Both the position numbers and the translations under genes were made by a program. The notes under the pieces are model-generated. The model searched no databases, was not told the origin of the DNA, and worked only from the letters and a program-made list of their open reading frames with translations. From an uncultured Clostridium sp. (GTDB taxonomy: Bacteria > Bacillota > Clostridia > TANB77 > CAG-508), in NCBI GenBank assembly GCA_930986425.1, contig CAKNJR010000008.1, positions 1-64,000 on the forward strand: a DNA stretch of 64,000 bases, in the 5' to 3' direction. Below, one piece after another: positions 36,405 to 45,675 of the stretch (positions within the stretch are counted from its first letter, which is position 1; the number at the start of each line of letters is the position of its first letter).

Positions 36405-37406
36405 ATGTCAATACTAGTTACAGGAGGAGCTGGATATATAGGCTCACACACAGTTGTAGAATTATTAAATGAAGGAGAAAAAGTCATAGTAGTAGATAAC
36501 TTTGTAAACAGTAAACCATCAACTTTAGAAGCAATAAAAAAAATTACAAATAAGGATTTTAAATTTTACGAAGTAGATTTAAGAGATAAAGAAAAATTAA
36601 ATAAAGTATTCGAAGAAAATAAAGATATAACAGCCGTTGTACATTTTGCTGGACTAAAAGCTGTTGGAGAATCAGTAGCAAAACCATTAGAATATTATGA
36701 TAATAACATATATGGAACATTAGTGCTACTTGAAGTGATGAAAGCACATAATGTTAAAAAAATAATATTTAGCTCATCAGCTACAGTTTATGGTGACCCA
36801 AAGGAAGTTCCAATAAAAGAAGACTTCCCATTATCTGCAACAAATCCATATGGACAAACCAAATTGATGATTGAGCAAATATTAAATGATGTATATGTAT
36901 CAGATAATGAATGGAGCGTAATTCTACTTAGATATTTCAATCCAATAGGAGCACATGAAAGCGGATTAATAGGCGAAAATCCAAATGGAATACCAAATAA
37001 CTTAATGCCATACATAAACCAAGTAGCATTAGGAAAATTAGACCACTTAAATGTATTTGGAAATGACTACCCAACACCTGATGGAACAGGAGTAAGAGAT
37101 TATATCCATGTAGTTGACTTAGCAAAAGGACATCTTAAAGCACTAAAAAGAGCAGAAAAAGTGACAGGAGTAGAAGCATATAATTTAGGAACTGGAAAAG
37201 GATACTCTGTATTAGATATAGTAAAGAATTTCGAAAAAGCAACAGGACAAAAAATAAAATATGAAATAACTCCAAGAAGACCAGGAGATATAGCAGAATG
37301 CTATGCAGACCCTTCAAAAGCAGAAGAATATTTAGGATGGAAAGCAGAAAAAGACTTAGAACAAATGTGCAAAGACGCATGGAATTTCACACAAAATAAT
37401 AAATAA
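36405..37406 (+). CDS. galE: UDP-glucose 4-epimerase
   Basis: The 333-aa extended SDR protein has the NAD-binding [11 protein letters not shown], the catalytic SSSATVYG and YGQTK (Tyr-x-x-x-Lys) and the family-specific [12 protein letters not shown]. It interconverts UDP-glucose and UDP-galactose for surface glycans. RBS GAGGAGGG precedes ATG 36405. It is monocistronic and followed by the long inverted-repeat element. Confidence 0.95.
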   Translation: MSILVTGGAGYIGSHTVVELLNEGEKVIVVDNFVNSKPSTLEAIKKITNKDFKFYEVDLRDKEKLNKVFEENKDITAVVHFAGLKAVGESVAKPLEYYDNNIYGTLVLLEVMKAHNVKKIIFSSSATVYGDPKEVPIKEDFPLSATNPYGQTKLMIEQILNDVYVSDNEWSVILLRYFNPIGAHESGLIGENPNGIPNNLMPYINQVALGKLDHLNVFGNDYPTPDGTGVRDYIHVVDLAKGHLKALKRAEKVTGVEAYNLGTGKGYSVLDIVKNFEKATGQKIKYEITPRRPGDIAECYADPSKAEEYLGWKAEKDLEQMCKDAWNFTQNNK

Positions 37407-37412
37407 ATTTCG

Positions 37413-37508
37413 TTCAATTGGGGACGGACCTTTTTTGAAAAAATAAAGTTTATATATGCATAACTAATCATTAAATATTTTTTCAAAAAAGGTCCGTCCC
37501 CAATTGAA
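37413..37508. repeat. Perfect 33-bp inverted repeat (REPIN/MITE-like)
   Basis: Arms at 37413-37445 and 37476-37508 are exact reverse complements and begin TTCAATTGGGGACGGACC; the 30-nt centre is AT-rich. It lies 7 nt after galE and could act as a terminator in either direction. Related degenerate pieces occur at 26779, 49266 and 56497, always in intergenic DNA, so it belongs to a dispersed repeat family. Confidence 0.85.
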
Positions 37509-37539
37509 AAATTGTTACAAAAATGTAATATATAATTTA

Positions 37540-37568
37540 TTGAAAAAAGTCGAATTTTAAAATATAAT
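37540..37568 (+). promoter_or_regulatory. Promoter of the FIST gene
   Basis: TTGAAA (37540-37545), a 17-nt spacer and a consensus TATAAT (37563-37568), 35 nt before the start codon. Confidence 0.8.
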
Positions 37569-37602
37569 GAAATAAATATTGATACGAAGGAGGAAAATAT
37601 TT

Positions 37603-38769
37603 ATGCTAAAATCAAATGTTGCATATAGCACAAATAAAGACAGTTACAAAGCAGGACAAGAAACTGCAAAAAAGGCAGTTAAAGATTTAATGCAAACTAA
37701 AGTTGCATTTTTATATACATCTGTAGATAACGATGTAGAAAAAGTTTTAGAAGGAGCAAAAGCTGAACTAGGAACAGCTCCTATTGTGGGTTGTACATCA
37801 AGTGCAGGAATAATAGTTCCAGATGGATTCATTTCATCAGAAAATGGATTTGTAGGAATGTTAGCTTTAGGAGATCCAAACACAACAGTAGGTGTTGCAG
37901 GATACAAAAAGCAAAAAACAGCTAGAGAAACAGGAAAATTAGTAGCATTAGAAGCTATGAAAAATGCAGGATTAGACTTCGCACCAGAATACTTCTATAT
38001 GGTTGCATCACCAGGAGAAGAAGAAGATTACTTAAAAGGAATTGAAGATGTAATAGGAAGAGTACCTTTCTTTGGTGGAAGTGCAGCAGATAATACAGTT
38101 GAAGGTAAATGGAGTATATTTACTGGAGATTCAGTATTTTCTGATGGTGTAGCAGTAGCATTTTTCTATACAGACAAGAAAATGGCAAATGTTTATACAG
38201 GAGCATATCATGAAACAGGCAACGCAGGTATTGTTACAAAATTAAAAGGAAAAAGAACAATTGTTGAAATAGATGGTGTTCCAGCACTTAAAAAATATGC
38301 ATCTTGGACAGGCAAAAAATTAAAAGATATTGAAGGTGGAAATTTACTTCTACAATCAGTTACAGAGCCTTTAGGTGTAAAAGATAGACTTGGAGATTTA
38401 GTTGCAATTCGTCATCCAATGTCAGCAAACAAAGACTACTCAATAAATGTAGGAAATCATGTTGCTTTAAATACAGCAGTTATTCAAATGCAAGCAAGTG
38501 TTGATGAATTAATAAAATCAACAGGAGATACAATGAAAGAACTTAATAAGGAAATGGGACAAGATGTTGGAGCATACCTATTAGTACACTGTGGAGGAAG
38601 AAGATTAGGAATAGGTGATAGAATAGACGAAGTTGTAAAACAACTTAAGAAAGAAGCTAAAGGTGTACCATTCATTACAATATTTACTTTCGGAGAATAT
38701 GGATTAAAAGACCATGGCGCAAATACTTGTGGAGGTTTAATGCTATCATTTACAGCATTTGGTAAATGA
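37603..38769 (+). CDS. FIST-domain sensor protein
   Basis: ATG 37603 lies 9 nt after AAGGAGG. The 388-aa soluble protein has FIST_N features (PIVGCTSSAGIIV; VASPGEEEDYLKGIEDVIG; PFFGGSAADN) and a FIST_C half (LGDLVAIRHPMS ... TFGEYG and NTCGGLMLSF). FIST domains are thought to bind small ligands such as amino acids in signalling proteins. Here there is no attached kinase or cyclase output domain. It is followed by an aldehyde dehydrogenase gene without a terminator between them, which may link ligand sensing with aldehyde metabolism. Confidence 0.85.
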   Translation: MLKSNVAYSTNKDSYKAGQETAKKAVKDLMQTKVAFLYTSVDNDVEKVLEGAKAELGTAPIVGCTSSAGIIVPDGFISSENGFVGMLALGDPNTTVGVAGYKKQKTARETGKLVALEAMKNAGLDFAPEYFYMVASPGEEEDYLKGIEDVIGRVPFFGGSAADNTVEGKWSIFTGDSVFSDGVAVAFFYTDKKMANVYTGAYHETGNAGIVTKLKGKRTIVEIDGVPALKKYASWTGKKLKDIEGGNLLLQSVTEPLGVKDRLGDLVAIRHPMSANKDYSINVGNHVALNTAVIQMQASVDELIKSTGDTMKELNKEMGQDVGAYLLVHCGGRRLGIGDRIDEVVKQLKKEAKGVPFITIFTFGEYGLKDHGANTCGGLMLSFTAFGK

Positions 38770-38886
38770 AGAGAAGGGGAAGACCAAAGTAATACTAAAA
38801 ACTTAGCAATAAATTCCAATAAAGAAACAATTGCCTATAAAGAGGGAACCACCTCTATGCAAGGCGAGAAAGGAAAGAGAATAGGT

Positions 38887-40320
38887 ATGAAAAATTTAAT
38901 AGGTTATGAATGGAGAGATGCTTCAGATGGAAAGACTATTGAAGTAACTAATCCAGCAACAGGAGAACTTATAGATACAGTTCCAAACTGTACACAAGAT
39001 GATGTAAATGAAGCTGTAAGAGTAGCTGAAATAGAACAAAAGAAATGGGCGGAAGTTCCACTTCATGAAAGAGCAGACAAAATATACAAATTTATTGACT
39101 TAGTAGAAAGAGATAAAGATAAATTAGCCAAATTATTATCAGCAGAAACTGGAAAACCAATAAAAGAAGCAATTGCAGAAATAGCAAATGTAAGAATTGG
39201 TGCTACTGCATTTGTTGAAAGAGCAAAACATTTATATAATGAATCAATACCAGCAGGACAAGAAGCAGGTCAAGAAAAAACAATGCAAATAACTGTTAGA
39301 CAACCAATAGGAGTAGTTGCAGCAATATTGCCATTCAACTTCCCAAGTGACTTATTCTGTCAAAAAGTACCACCAGCACTACTTATGGGAAATAGTATAA
39401 TAGTAAAACCATCAAATTATAACCCACTTACACTTACAGAATATGTAAAATTAATGATTGAAGCGGGAGTACCAGCAGGAACAATACAATTACTTACAGG
39501 AGATGGACCAACAGTAGGTCAAGAGCTAGCAGGACATCCAGGAGTTCATTTAGTTTCATTAACAGGAAGCACAGCTGCTGGAATTCAAACAATGGGAACA
39601 TGTTCTAAAAACCTAACACATGTAATGCTTGAATTAGGTGGAAATGACGCATTCATATTCTTAGAAGATGGAGATATGGATTTAGCAGTTAAAGAAACTA
39701 TCTGGGGAAGATTATATAATGGTGGACAAGTATGTTGTGCATCAAAGAGATTCTTAATACATAATTCTAGAAAACAAGAATTTATAGATAGAATGAAAGA
39801 AGTTATATCTAACTTAAAAGTTGGAGACCCATCAAAAATGGACACAGATATGGGACCACTTATAAATGTTCCTGCAGCAGAAAGAGTAGAACAATTTGTA
39901 AATAAAACAATTGAACAAGGAGCTACTTTAGTATGTGGAGGTAAGAGAGAAGGAGCATATTACTATCCAACAATACTAGATAATGTTACAAAAGACATGG
40001 ACGTAGCAAAAGACATGGAAATCTTTGGACCAGTAATTCCAGTTATAGGATTTGATACTGAAGAAGAAGCAATTGAAATTGCAAACCAATCTTCTTATGG
40101 ACTATGTGGATGCGTTATAACAAAAGACTATTCAAGAGGAGTAAAAATAGCAAACAAACTTGAATGTGGTGGAGCAGTAGTAAATGGAGCAAGCTTCTAT
40201 CGTTCATTCGAAATGCCATTTGGTGGATGGAAACATAGTGGTATAGGAAATGAAGGTGTTCTTACAACACTTCAAGAAATGAGTAGAATGAAGACAATAG
40301 TTTTAAAGAATGTATTATAA
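38887..40320 (+). CDS. Aldehyde dehydrogenase (succinate-semialdehyde dehydrogenase type)
   Basis: The 477-aa protein has the ALDH cofactor segment VAAILPFNFPSDLF, the Rossmann TGSTAAG, the general base Glu in LELGGND, the catalytic Cys in NGGQVCCASKRF and the C-terminal EMPFGGWKHSG. NAD(P)-dependent oxidation of an aldehyde is certain; succinate semialdehyde or a similar short substrate is the best guess. ATG 38887 is preferred; GGAAAGAG precedes it. Confidence 0.88.
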   Translation: MKNLIGYEWRDASDGKTIEVTNPATGELIDTVPNCTQDDVNEAVRVAEIEQKKWAEVPLHERADKIYKFIDLVERDKDKLAKLLSAETGKPIKEAIAEIANVRIGATAFVERAKHLYNESIPAGQEAGQEKTMQITVRQPIGVVAAILPFNFPSDLFCQKVPPALLMGNSIIVKPSNYNPLTLTEYVKLMIEAGVPAGTIQLLTGDGPTVGQELAGHPGVHLVSLTGSTAAGIQTMGTCSKNLTHVMLELGGNDAFIFLEDGDMDLAVKETIWGRLYNGGQVCCASKRFLIHNSRKQEFIDRMKEVISNLKVGDPSKMDTDMGPLINVPAAERVEQFVNKTIEQGATLVCGGKREGAYYYPTILDNVTKDMDVAKDMEIFGPVIPVIGFDTEEEAIEIANQSSYGLCGCVITKDYSRGVKIANKLECGGAVVNGASFYRSFEMPFGGWKHSGIGNEGVLTTLQEMSRMKTIVLKNVL

Positions 40321-40377
40321 TTTTTAAAATAGAACTCTAAATATAGTGAAAATTACGAAATTTAAAATCAACTAAAA

Positions 40378-40424
40378 AACTATGCTTTTTAAGCAAAATC
40401 ATTGCTAAAAAGCATAGTTTTTTT
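40378..40424 (+). terminator. Terminator after the aldehyde dehydrogenase gene
   Basis: ACTATGCTTTTTAAGCA pairs with TGCTAAAAAGCATAGT (one bulge) and is followed by T residues. It lies between two convergent genes. Confidence 0.85.
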
Positions 40425-40497
40425 GTATAGGAAAATCAGGTTTAATCTAAATAATAAAACATTACAACAATTTAATATTTGTAAAATTATAAAGTTA

Positions 40498-41697
40498 TTA
40501 CTCAATAATTCCATATTGAAGTTTCCAAGCCAAAACTCTTCTAACAGCAGTATTAATGATATCTTCAGAGATGACACCATTTTTTACTGCTTGCAAAACT
40601 TCATTTCTTTGATTAACAAAATCAGAAGAAATGATTAAATCGTTACCAGCAAGTACGGCTTGGGTAGCAGCCTCTCCGTTTTCTACATATTCCTTAACAG
40701 CATCCATCGCTAAATCATCAGTTATAATAATTCCGGAAAAACCAAGTTCGTTTCTTAAAAGAGAGTGAACATTTTTAGATAAAGAAGCAGGTTTAGAATC
40801 ATCCATACATTCCACAATATTATGGCTTACAAGAATTGCAGGAGAACCATTTTTTATACCTTCTTCAAAAGGAAGAAAATCTCTATTTTCAAAATTAGAA
40901 TAGTCCCTTTTATCTATTGCAATGCCTGTATGAGTATCAACATTGTTGCCATATCCAGGAAAATGTTTCATAACAGAAGTAATATTATCTTCTTTCATCG
41001 TATTGATAATCTCTTTGGTGAATTCTTTAACTTCATTAACATCAGTACTAAAAGAACGAGCATAAATAAAATCATTAGTACTTTCAGGAACATCCACAAC
41101 TGGTGCTAAATTCATATTTAATCCTATACTTTTCAACAGTGAACTTTTTTTATGAGAATCTGAAACTATTGCCTCCATACCTCCATTTGCAAAAACTGTT
41201 CTCGGAGAACTAAAAGGAGAAGATTTAAAAGCCTTATATGAGCTAACTCTAACAACAGTTCCTCCTTCTTCATCAACTCCTAAAGCAAGTTTTATTTTGC
41301 TAGCATTTTGACATTCTTGCAATTCTTTTTTTATTGAGTTAGGTGTTTCATTTTGAAAATCTCTGCCAAATAAAATATATCCAGCAGGATTATAATTCCT
41401 GATTTCATTAAGTACACCAAAAGAGGGATATCTTGCTAAAAACATTTGACCTATTTTGTCTTCTAAAGACATATTAGAAAGTATTTCTTCAGCCTTAACA
41501 TAGTATGATGAAAAAATATCAGAAGAAGTATCAGAATTACTAGGAATAGTATTAGTAATATTTGAGTTTATAATATCATTATTTTTTTGCACATTATTAG
41601 ATTCAGCATGAGGAGATATAGTAGTATAAAAATAAGCACATGCACATGTAATTGCTAAAATAATTACAGAAAATAAAATAATCAAAATTTTTTTCAT
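40498..41697 (-). CDS. nagZ: GH3 beta-N-acetylhexosaminidase (NagZ-like)
   Basis: The 399-aa protein has an N-terminal hydrophobic export or anchor segment (KKILIILFSVIILAITCACAYF; the TCAC could be a lipobox). The GH3 domain contains GQMFLARYPSFG, KLALGVDEEGGTVVR, VMKHFPGYGNNVDTHTG (the NagZ-specific His loop) and GIIITDDLAMDAV (nucleophile Asp). It removes GlcNAc from peptidoglycan fragments outside the membrane. The ATG at 41697 (complement) follows AAGGGG by 8 nt. The gene is convergent to the aldehyde dehydrogenase. Confidence 0.9.
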   Translation of the reverse strand: MKKILIILFSVIILAITCACAYFYTTISPHAESNNVQKNNDIINSNITNTIPSNSDTSSDIFSSYYVKAEEILSNMSLEDKIGQMFLARYPSFGVLNEIRNYNPAGYILFGRDFQNETPNSIKKELQECQNASKIKLALGVDEEGGTVVRVSSYKAFKSSPFSSPRTVFANGGMEAIVSDSHKKSSLLKSIGLNMNLAPVVDVPESTNDFIYARSFSTDVNEVKEFTKEIINTMKEDNITSVMKHFPGYGNNVDTHTGIAIDKRDYSNFENRDFLPFEEGIKNGSPAILVSHNIVECMDDSKPASLSKNVHSLLRNELGFSGIIITDDLAMDAVKEYVENGEAATQAVLAGNDLIISSDFVNQRNEVLQAVKNGVISEDIINTAVRRVLAWKLQYGIIE

Positions 41698-41917
41698 AAT
41701 AAAATCCCCTTTCAATTTTTATTAGATTTTACTACTTTGCAAATAATATTACAATGTGTTTTTTAAAAAATTGACAAATGAGAGTAAGTGTTACAGTTTA
41801 GTACAATATACTTACTTATAAAAATAAATAAGACGATAAAAAATAAAAGCTTGAAAAACAGCATATAATATGGTATAAATAACATGAAAATGAAAAAAAT
41901 ATATGTGGAGGTAAATT

Positions 41918-42232
41918 ATGTTAAAAAAGATAAAAGAAGAAGAATTTGAAAATGAGGTTTTAAAAAATAATAAACCTGTAATAGTTGACTTTTTTGCAAC
42001 TTGGTGTGGACCTTGCCAAATGCTAATGCCTGTACTTAAAGAAATATCAGAAGAAAGAGAAGATTTAGATATAATAGAAATAGATGTTGATGAATCAAGA
42101 AATTTGGCGTATAAATATGAAATAGAAGCAGTACCAACAATGATTATTTTCAAAAATGGAACAGCAATAGACAGAATAGGTGGATTTTATCCAAAAGCAG
42201 AATTAGAAGAAGTATTAAAAAGATATATATAG
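41918..42232 (+). CDS. trxA: Thioredoxin
   Basis: This is a 104-aa thioredoxin with active site FFATWCGPCQMLMPVL and the cis-proline segment EAVPTMIIFKNG. RBS GGAGGT precedes ATG 41918. It opens a redox operon: the ferredoxin-thioredoxin reductase-like gene follows after 13 nt and overlaps the flavodiiron gene. Upstream at 41783-41816 there is an inverted pair AGTAAGT/ACTTACT around a TACAAT, which may be an operator over the promoter. Confidence 0.93.
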   Translation: MLKKIKEEEFENEVLKNNKPVIVDFFATWCGPCQMLMPVLKEISEEREDLDIIEIDVDESRNLAYKYEIEAVPTMIIFKNGTAIDRIGGFYPKAELEEVLKRYI

Positions 42233-42245
42233 AAAGGAAAATAAT

Positions 42246-42473
42246 ATGAAAGGTTACGAATTAAATCCAGACAAAGAATACGTACAAAAAATTTTAGAGG
42301 GTATATATAGAAAAGATGGACATTGTCCTTGTAGATTAAATGTAGATGAAACAACATTATGCCCTTGTGATGAATTTGTAGAAAAGCAAATTTGCAAATG
42401 CAATTTATTTGTTAAGAAGCAAAGTGAAGATGTATATAAAAATAGTAGTAAAGGAGCACCACATAAATTATGA
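42246..42473 (+). CDS. Ferredoxin-thioredoxin reductase catalytic-subunit-like protein
   Basis: The 75-aa protein has the FTR-beta cysteine pattern GHCPCRL, TLCPCDEF and QICKCNLF, which holds a 4Fe-4S cluster and a redox disulfide. In this family electrons from ferredoxin reduce thioredoxin, encoded immediately upstream. Its last codons overlap the flavodiiron gene start (ATGA), so the trio is co-translated. Length is normal for the catalytic subunit, and no variable subunit is present nearby. Confidence 0.9.
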   Translation: MKGYELNPDKEYVQKILEGIYRKDGHCPCRLNVDETTLCPCDEFVEKQICKCNLFVKKQSEDVYKNSSKGAPHKL

Positions 42474-43657
42474 AAGATATAAATATAACAGAAAATATCA
42501 AATATATTGGAGTAGATGATAAAGAATTAGATTTATTTGAAAATCAATATATCTTAAAGAACGGAATAGCATACAATTCATATTTAATACTTGATGAAAA
42601 AATTACAATCATGGATACTGTAGATAAAAGAAAAACAGATGAATGGCTTAATAATTTAGAAAAAGAATTAGATGGTAAAAAGCCAGACTATTTAGTAATA
42701 TCTCACCTAGAACCAGACCATTCAGGAAGTATAGGCAGTATCTTAAAAAAATATCCAGAAATAAAAATCATTTCAAATGAAAAAGTATTTTCTATGCTAC
42801 CACAATTTATTGGAGAAGATTTGAAAATAGAAAATTTACAACAATATTTAGAAGACAAAAAAATTGTAGTAAAAGAAGGAGAAACAATAAATTTAGGAAA
42901 GCATACATTACAATTTATAATGGCACCAATGGTTCACTGGCCAGAAGTAATGTTAACATATGAACAAACAGAAAAAATACTATTTTCAGCTGATGCTTTC
43001 GGTAAATTTGGTACATTAGACACAGATGAACCATGGATAGATGAATCTAGAAGATATTTCATAAATATTGTTGGAAAATATGGAATGCAAGTACAAAATG
43101 TACTAAAAAAAGCAAGTGCTTTAGATATAAAAATGATTTGCTCTTTACATGGACCAATTCTAAAAGAAAATCTAGATTATTATATTAACTTATATGATAT
43201 ATGGAGTAAATATGAGCCAGAAGAAGAAGGAATACTAGTTGTTTGTGGCTCATTACATGGTAACACATATGAAGCCTCTAAAAAATTTGCCAATGATTTA
43301 GAAGCTAAAGGAAATACTGTAAAACTTGTAGATATTTCTAGAACGCCTATACCAGATGTAGTATCAGATGCATTCAAATATTCAAAACTATGTATAGCAA
43401 GTGTAACATATAATATGAATATTTTTCCAGCAATAAATGCATTCTTACATCTATTAAGAGAAAAAAATTATCAAAATAGAAAAATTGGAATTATAGAAAA
43501 TGGTTCGTGGGCACCAAATGCTGCAAAAGTAATAAAGGACATGCTATATACAATGAAAAATATAGAAATAATAGAACCAGTAGTTACAATAAAAACAAAA
43601 CTAAGTAAATTATCAGAAGAAAAAATGAAAGAATTAGAAGACGCTATTAGTAAATAA
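42470..43657 (+). CDS. fprA: Flavodiiron protein (FprA-type oxygen reductase)
   Basis: The 395-aa protein has an N-terminal beta-lactamase-like domain whose diiron ligands are in SHLEPDHSGS and further His/Asp motifs (MVHWPEVM; LFSADAFG; SLHGP). The C-terminal flavodoxin domain (about 250-395) has VVCGSLHGNTYEASKK. It reduces oxygen to water, or NO, using electrons from rubredoxin, whose gene is 210 nt downstream. The coupling to thioredoxin and FTR suggests an oxygen-protection operon. Confidence 0.94.
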   Translation: MKDINITENIKYIGVDDKELDLFENQYILKNGIAYNSYLILDEKITIMDTVDKRKTDEWLNNLEKELDGKKPDYLVISHLEPDHSGSIGSILKKYPEIKIISNEKVFSMLPQFIGEDLKIENLQQYLEDKKIVVKEGETINLGKHTLQFIMAPMVHWPEVMLTYEQTEKILFSADAFGKFGTLDTDEPWIDESRRYFINIVGKYGMQVQNVLKKASALDIKMICSLHGPILKENLDYYINLYDIWSKYEPEEEGILVVCGSLHGNTYEASKKFANDLEAKGNTVKLVDISRTPIPDVVSDAFKYSKLCIASVTYNMNIFPAINAFLHLLREKNYQNRKIGIIENGSWAPNAAKVIKDMLYTMKNIEIIEPVVTIKTKLSKLSEEKMKELEDAISK

Positions 43658-43673
43658 TTTTTGATGATTTAAA

Positions 43674-43710
43674 AACGCCTCTCAAAAACAACCTGCTTTT
43701 GGGAGGTGTT
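43674..43710 (+). terminator. Hairpin after the flavodiiron gene
   Basis: AACGCCTCTCAAAA (43674-43687) pairs with TTTTGGGAGGTGTT (43697-43710) over 14 positions with two G-U pairs. The T tract is weak, so termination may be partial. Confidence 0.65.
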
Positions 43711-43740
43711 ATTTAAAGCATAAAAATTGTGAAAAATACG

Positions 43741-43769
43741 TTTACAAAAAGTTCCAAACATGATACAAT
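43741..43769 (+). promoter_or_regulatory. Promoter of the rubredoxin-desulfoferrodoxin operon
   Basis: TTTACA (43741-43746), 17 nt, TACAAT (43764-43769). Confidence 0.7.
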
Positions 43770-43866
43770 GAGCATGTAAAATAAATCTTAATTAAAATTA
43801 ACAAAGAAATCACTTTTCGAAAAAATTAAGAGCATTTTACAAAAATCATTATAGGAGGTAAAAATT

Positions 43867-44007
43867 ATGGCAAAATATGAATGTATGGCATGTGGATATA
43901 TTTATGATGAAGAAAAAGAAGGAGTTAAGTTCGAAGACTTACCAGACGATTGGACATGCCCACTATGTGGAGTTGGAAAAGATATGTTCAAAAAAGTAGA
44001 AGAATAA
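43867..44007 (+). CDS. rd: Rubredoxin (46 aa)
   Basis: The reading frame begins [20 protein letters not shown] and has the two CxxC iron ligand pairs, CMAC at the start and CPLC near the end ([13 protein letters not shown]). A strong AGGAGGT (43854-43860) precedes ATG 43867. It is shorter than the usual ORF cut-off. It is the electron donor for the flavodiiron protein upstream and the superoxide reductase downstream. Confidence 0.95.
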   Translation: MAKYECMACGYIYDEEKEGVKFEDLPDDWTCPLCGVGKDMFKKVEE

Positions 44008-44095
44008 TAAGAGCAATAAAAAATATTAGTAGTTTAATAATAAAAATTACTAATAAGAATAGAAAGCAAAACAATAGAAAAAGGAGAAAGGCAAA

Positions 44096-44476
44096 ATGGC
44101 AAGAGAATTAATTTTAAGAAAATGTAAAAGCTGTGGTGCTATGGTAAAAGTTATTCAAGACTGCCATAGTGACGAATGTGGAATAAGATGTTGTGGAGAG
44201 CAAATGAATGTTGTAGTACCAAATACAGCAGATGCAGCAGCTGAAAAGCATGTACCAGAATACAAAGTTGAGGGAGATAAAATACTTGTAAAAGTAAATC
44301 ATGTAATGGAAGAAGAACATTACATTGAATGGATAAGTATGGTATCAGATAAACAAGAATGTACAAAATATTTTGAGCCAGGAGATGTGGCTGAGGCAAA
44401 ATTCCACTACATACCAGGTTCAACACTTTATGCATTCTGTAATAAACATTCATTATGGAAAAAAGATGTTGAATAA
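44096..44476 (+). CDS. dfx: Desulfoferrodoxin / superoxide reductase
   Basis: The 126-aa protein has an N-terminal rubredoxin-like cysteine set (CKSCG ... CCGEQM; two of the four ligands adjacent, as in desulfoferrodoxin) and the catalytic centre ligands in EKHVPEY, VNHVMEEEHYIEW and FCNKHSLW. It reduces superoxide to peroxide without producing oxygen, the usual route in anaerobes. RBS AAGGAG precedes ATG 44096, 88 nt after the rubredoxin gene. Confidence 0.94.
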   Translation: MARELILRKCKSCGAMVKVIQDCHSDECGIRCCGEQMNVVVPNTADAAAEKHVPEYKVEGDKILVKVNHVMEEEHYIEWISMVSDKQECTKYFEPGDVAEAKFHYIPGSTLYAFCNKHSLWKKDVE

Positions 44477-44528
44477 AAAATTTAGAACGATTTTTAAGAA
44501 ACAATTAAAAGAAAGTAAATAAAGATTA

Positions 44529-44583
44529 AAAGACTTATAGTGTAATACTCAAAATATTTGAGAAAATAATATAAGTCTTTTTT
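44529..44583 (+). terminator. Terminator after the superoxide reductase gene
   Basis: AAAGACTTATA (44529-44539) and TATAAGTCTTT (44570-44580) form the stem, with an inner CTCAAAATATTTGAG hairpin and a T run to 44583. Confidence 0.8.
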
Positions 44584-44633
44584 AATTAATGTAAAAAGTA
44601 AAAAAATTTATTATAGAAATAATACAAAAACAC

Positions 44634-44664
44634 TTGACTTAAAGTAAACTCTAAGTGATATATA
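44634..44664 (+). promoter_or_regulatory. MerR-type promoter and operator ahead of the DUF362 gene
   Basis: TTGACT (44634-44639) and TATATA (44659-44664) are 19 bp apart, longer than the usual 17. The spacer is filled by the 20-bp dyad ACTTAAAGTAAACTCTAAGT (44637-44656). Long spacing with a central dyad is the hallmark of promoters activated by MerR-family regulators through DNA distortion. The regulator itself is not in the window. Confidence 0.7.
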
Positions 44665-44741
44665 TAAAATACATTAATGGGTAAAAGAAATAAAAAATGG
44701 CAATAATATTACTAAAAATAAAAAAGAAAGGATGATTGACT

Positions 44742-45626
44742 ATGGAAAAATCAAAAGTATATTTTACCAAAGAAATAACTCCAGAAGCTATGATTAAGTT
44801 ATATGAAAAATTAGGAGTTAAACTACCAGGAAAAGTGGCTGTAAAACTACATTCTGGAGAGGAAGGTAACCAAAATTATTTAAGACCAGAATTTGTTAAA
44901 AAAATGGTGGAATATGTTAATGGAACAGTTGTAGAATGTAATACAGCTTATGATGGAGCAAGAAATACAACAGAAAAACATAAAAAATTATTAGAAGAAC
45001 ATAATTGGAACAAATACTTTAATGTGGATTTAATGGATGAAGAAGCTCCAGACAAAGTATTACCAATTCCAAATGGAAAAAGATTAAAGGAAGATTTTGT
45101 GGGAAAACATATAGATAATTATGACTCAATGCTTGTATTATCACATTTTAAAGGACATCCAATGGGCGGATATGGTGGAGCATTAAAACAATTATCAATA
45201 GGATGTGCTTCATCTGAAGGAAAATCATGGATACATTCAGCAGGACAAAGCAAAGATCAATATGCAATATGGGACAATTTACCAGAACAAGATGCATTTT
45301 TAGAGTCAATGGCAGATGCAGCATCAGCTGTTCATAACTATTTTAAAGGAAATATTGTATATATAAATGTTATGAAAAATATGTCAGTAGACTGTGACTG
45401 TTGTGCAGTAGCTGAAGACCCATGTATGAAAGATATGGGAATACTAATATCAACAGACCCAATTGCAATTGATAAAGCATGTATAGATTTAGTGAAAAAC
45501 TCTAATGACCCAGGAAAAGAGCATTTCTTAGAGAGAGTTAATTCAAGACATGGAACTCATACAATAGATGTAGCAGCAGAGTTAGGATTTGGTACAAAAG
45601 AATATGAACTTATAAATGTAGATTAA
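44742..45626 (+). CDS. DUF362 family protein
   Basis: The 294-aa protein begins KSKVYFTKEITPEAMIKLYE and contains GKVAVKLHSGEEGN, VVECNTAYDG, LSHFKGHPMGGYGGALKQLSIG and a cysteine cluster DCDCCAVAEDPCMKD, followed by ILISTDPIAIDKACIDLV. This is the DUF362 pattern, often associated with iron-sulfur binding, with unclear biochemical role. ATG 44742 is used; GGATGA upstream is the likely RBS. It is the first gene behind the MerR-type promoter, so it may respond to an oxidant, metal or electrophile. Confidence 0.85.
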   Translation: MEKSKVYFTKEITPEAMIKLYEKLGVKLPGKVAVKLHSGEEGNQNYLRPEFVKKMVEYVNGTVVECNTAYDGARNTTEKHKKLLEEHNWNKYFNVDLMDEEAPDKVLPIPNGKRLKEDFVGKHIDNYDSMLVLSHFKGHPMGGYGGALKQLSIGCASSEGKSWIHSAGQSKDQYAIWDNLPEQDAFLESMADAASAVHNYFKGNIVYINVMKNMSVDCDCCAVAEDPCMKDMGILISTDPIAIDKACIDLVKNSNDPGKEHFLERVNSRHGTHTIDVAAELGFGTKEYELINVD

Positions 45627-45675
45627 GCTATAAAAATACTTAGCAGGTAACTAGAAAGGAAAATTAAAGTACAGA

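Noticed and set aside
41771..41807. Promoter TTGACA ... TACAAT ahead of thioredoxin
   Set aside because: The spacing is 25 nt, too long for a standard promoter; the nearby AGTAAGT/ACTTACT inverted pair is mentioned only as a possible operator.
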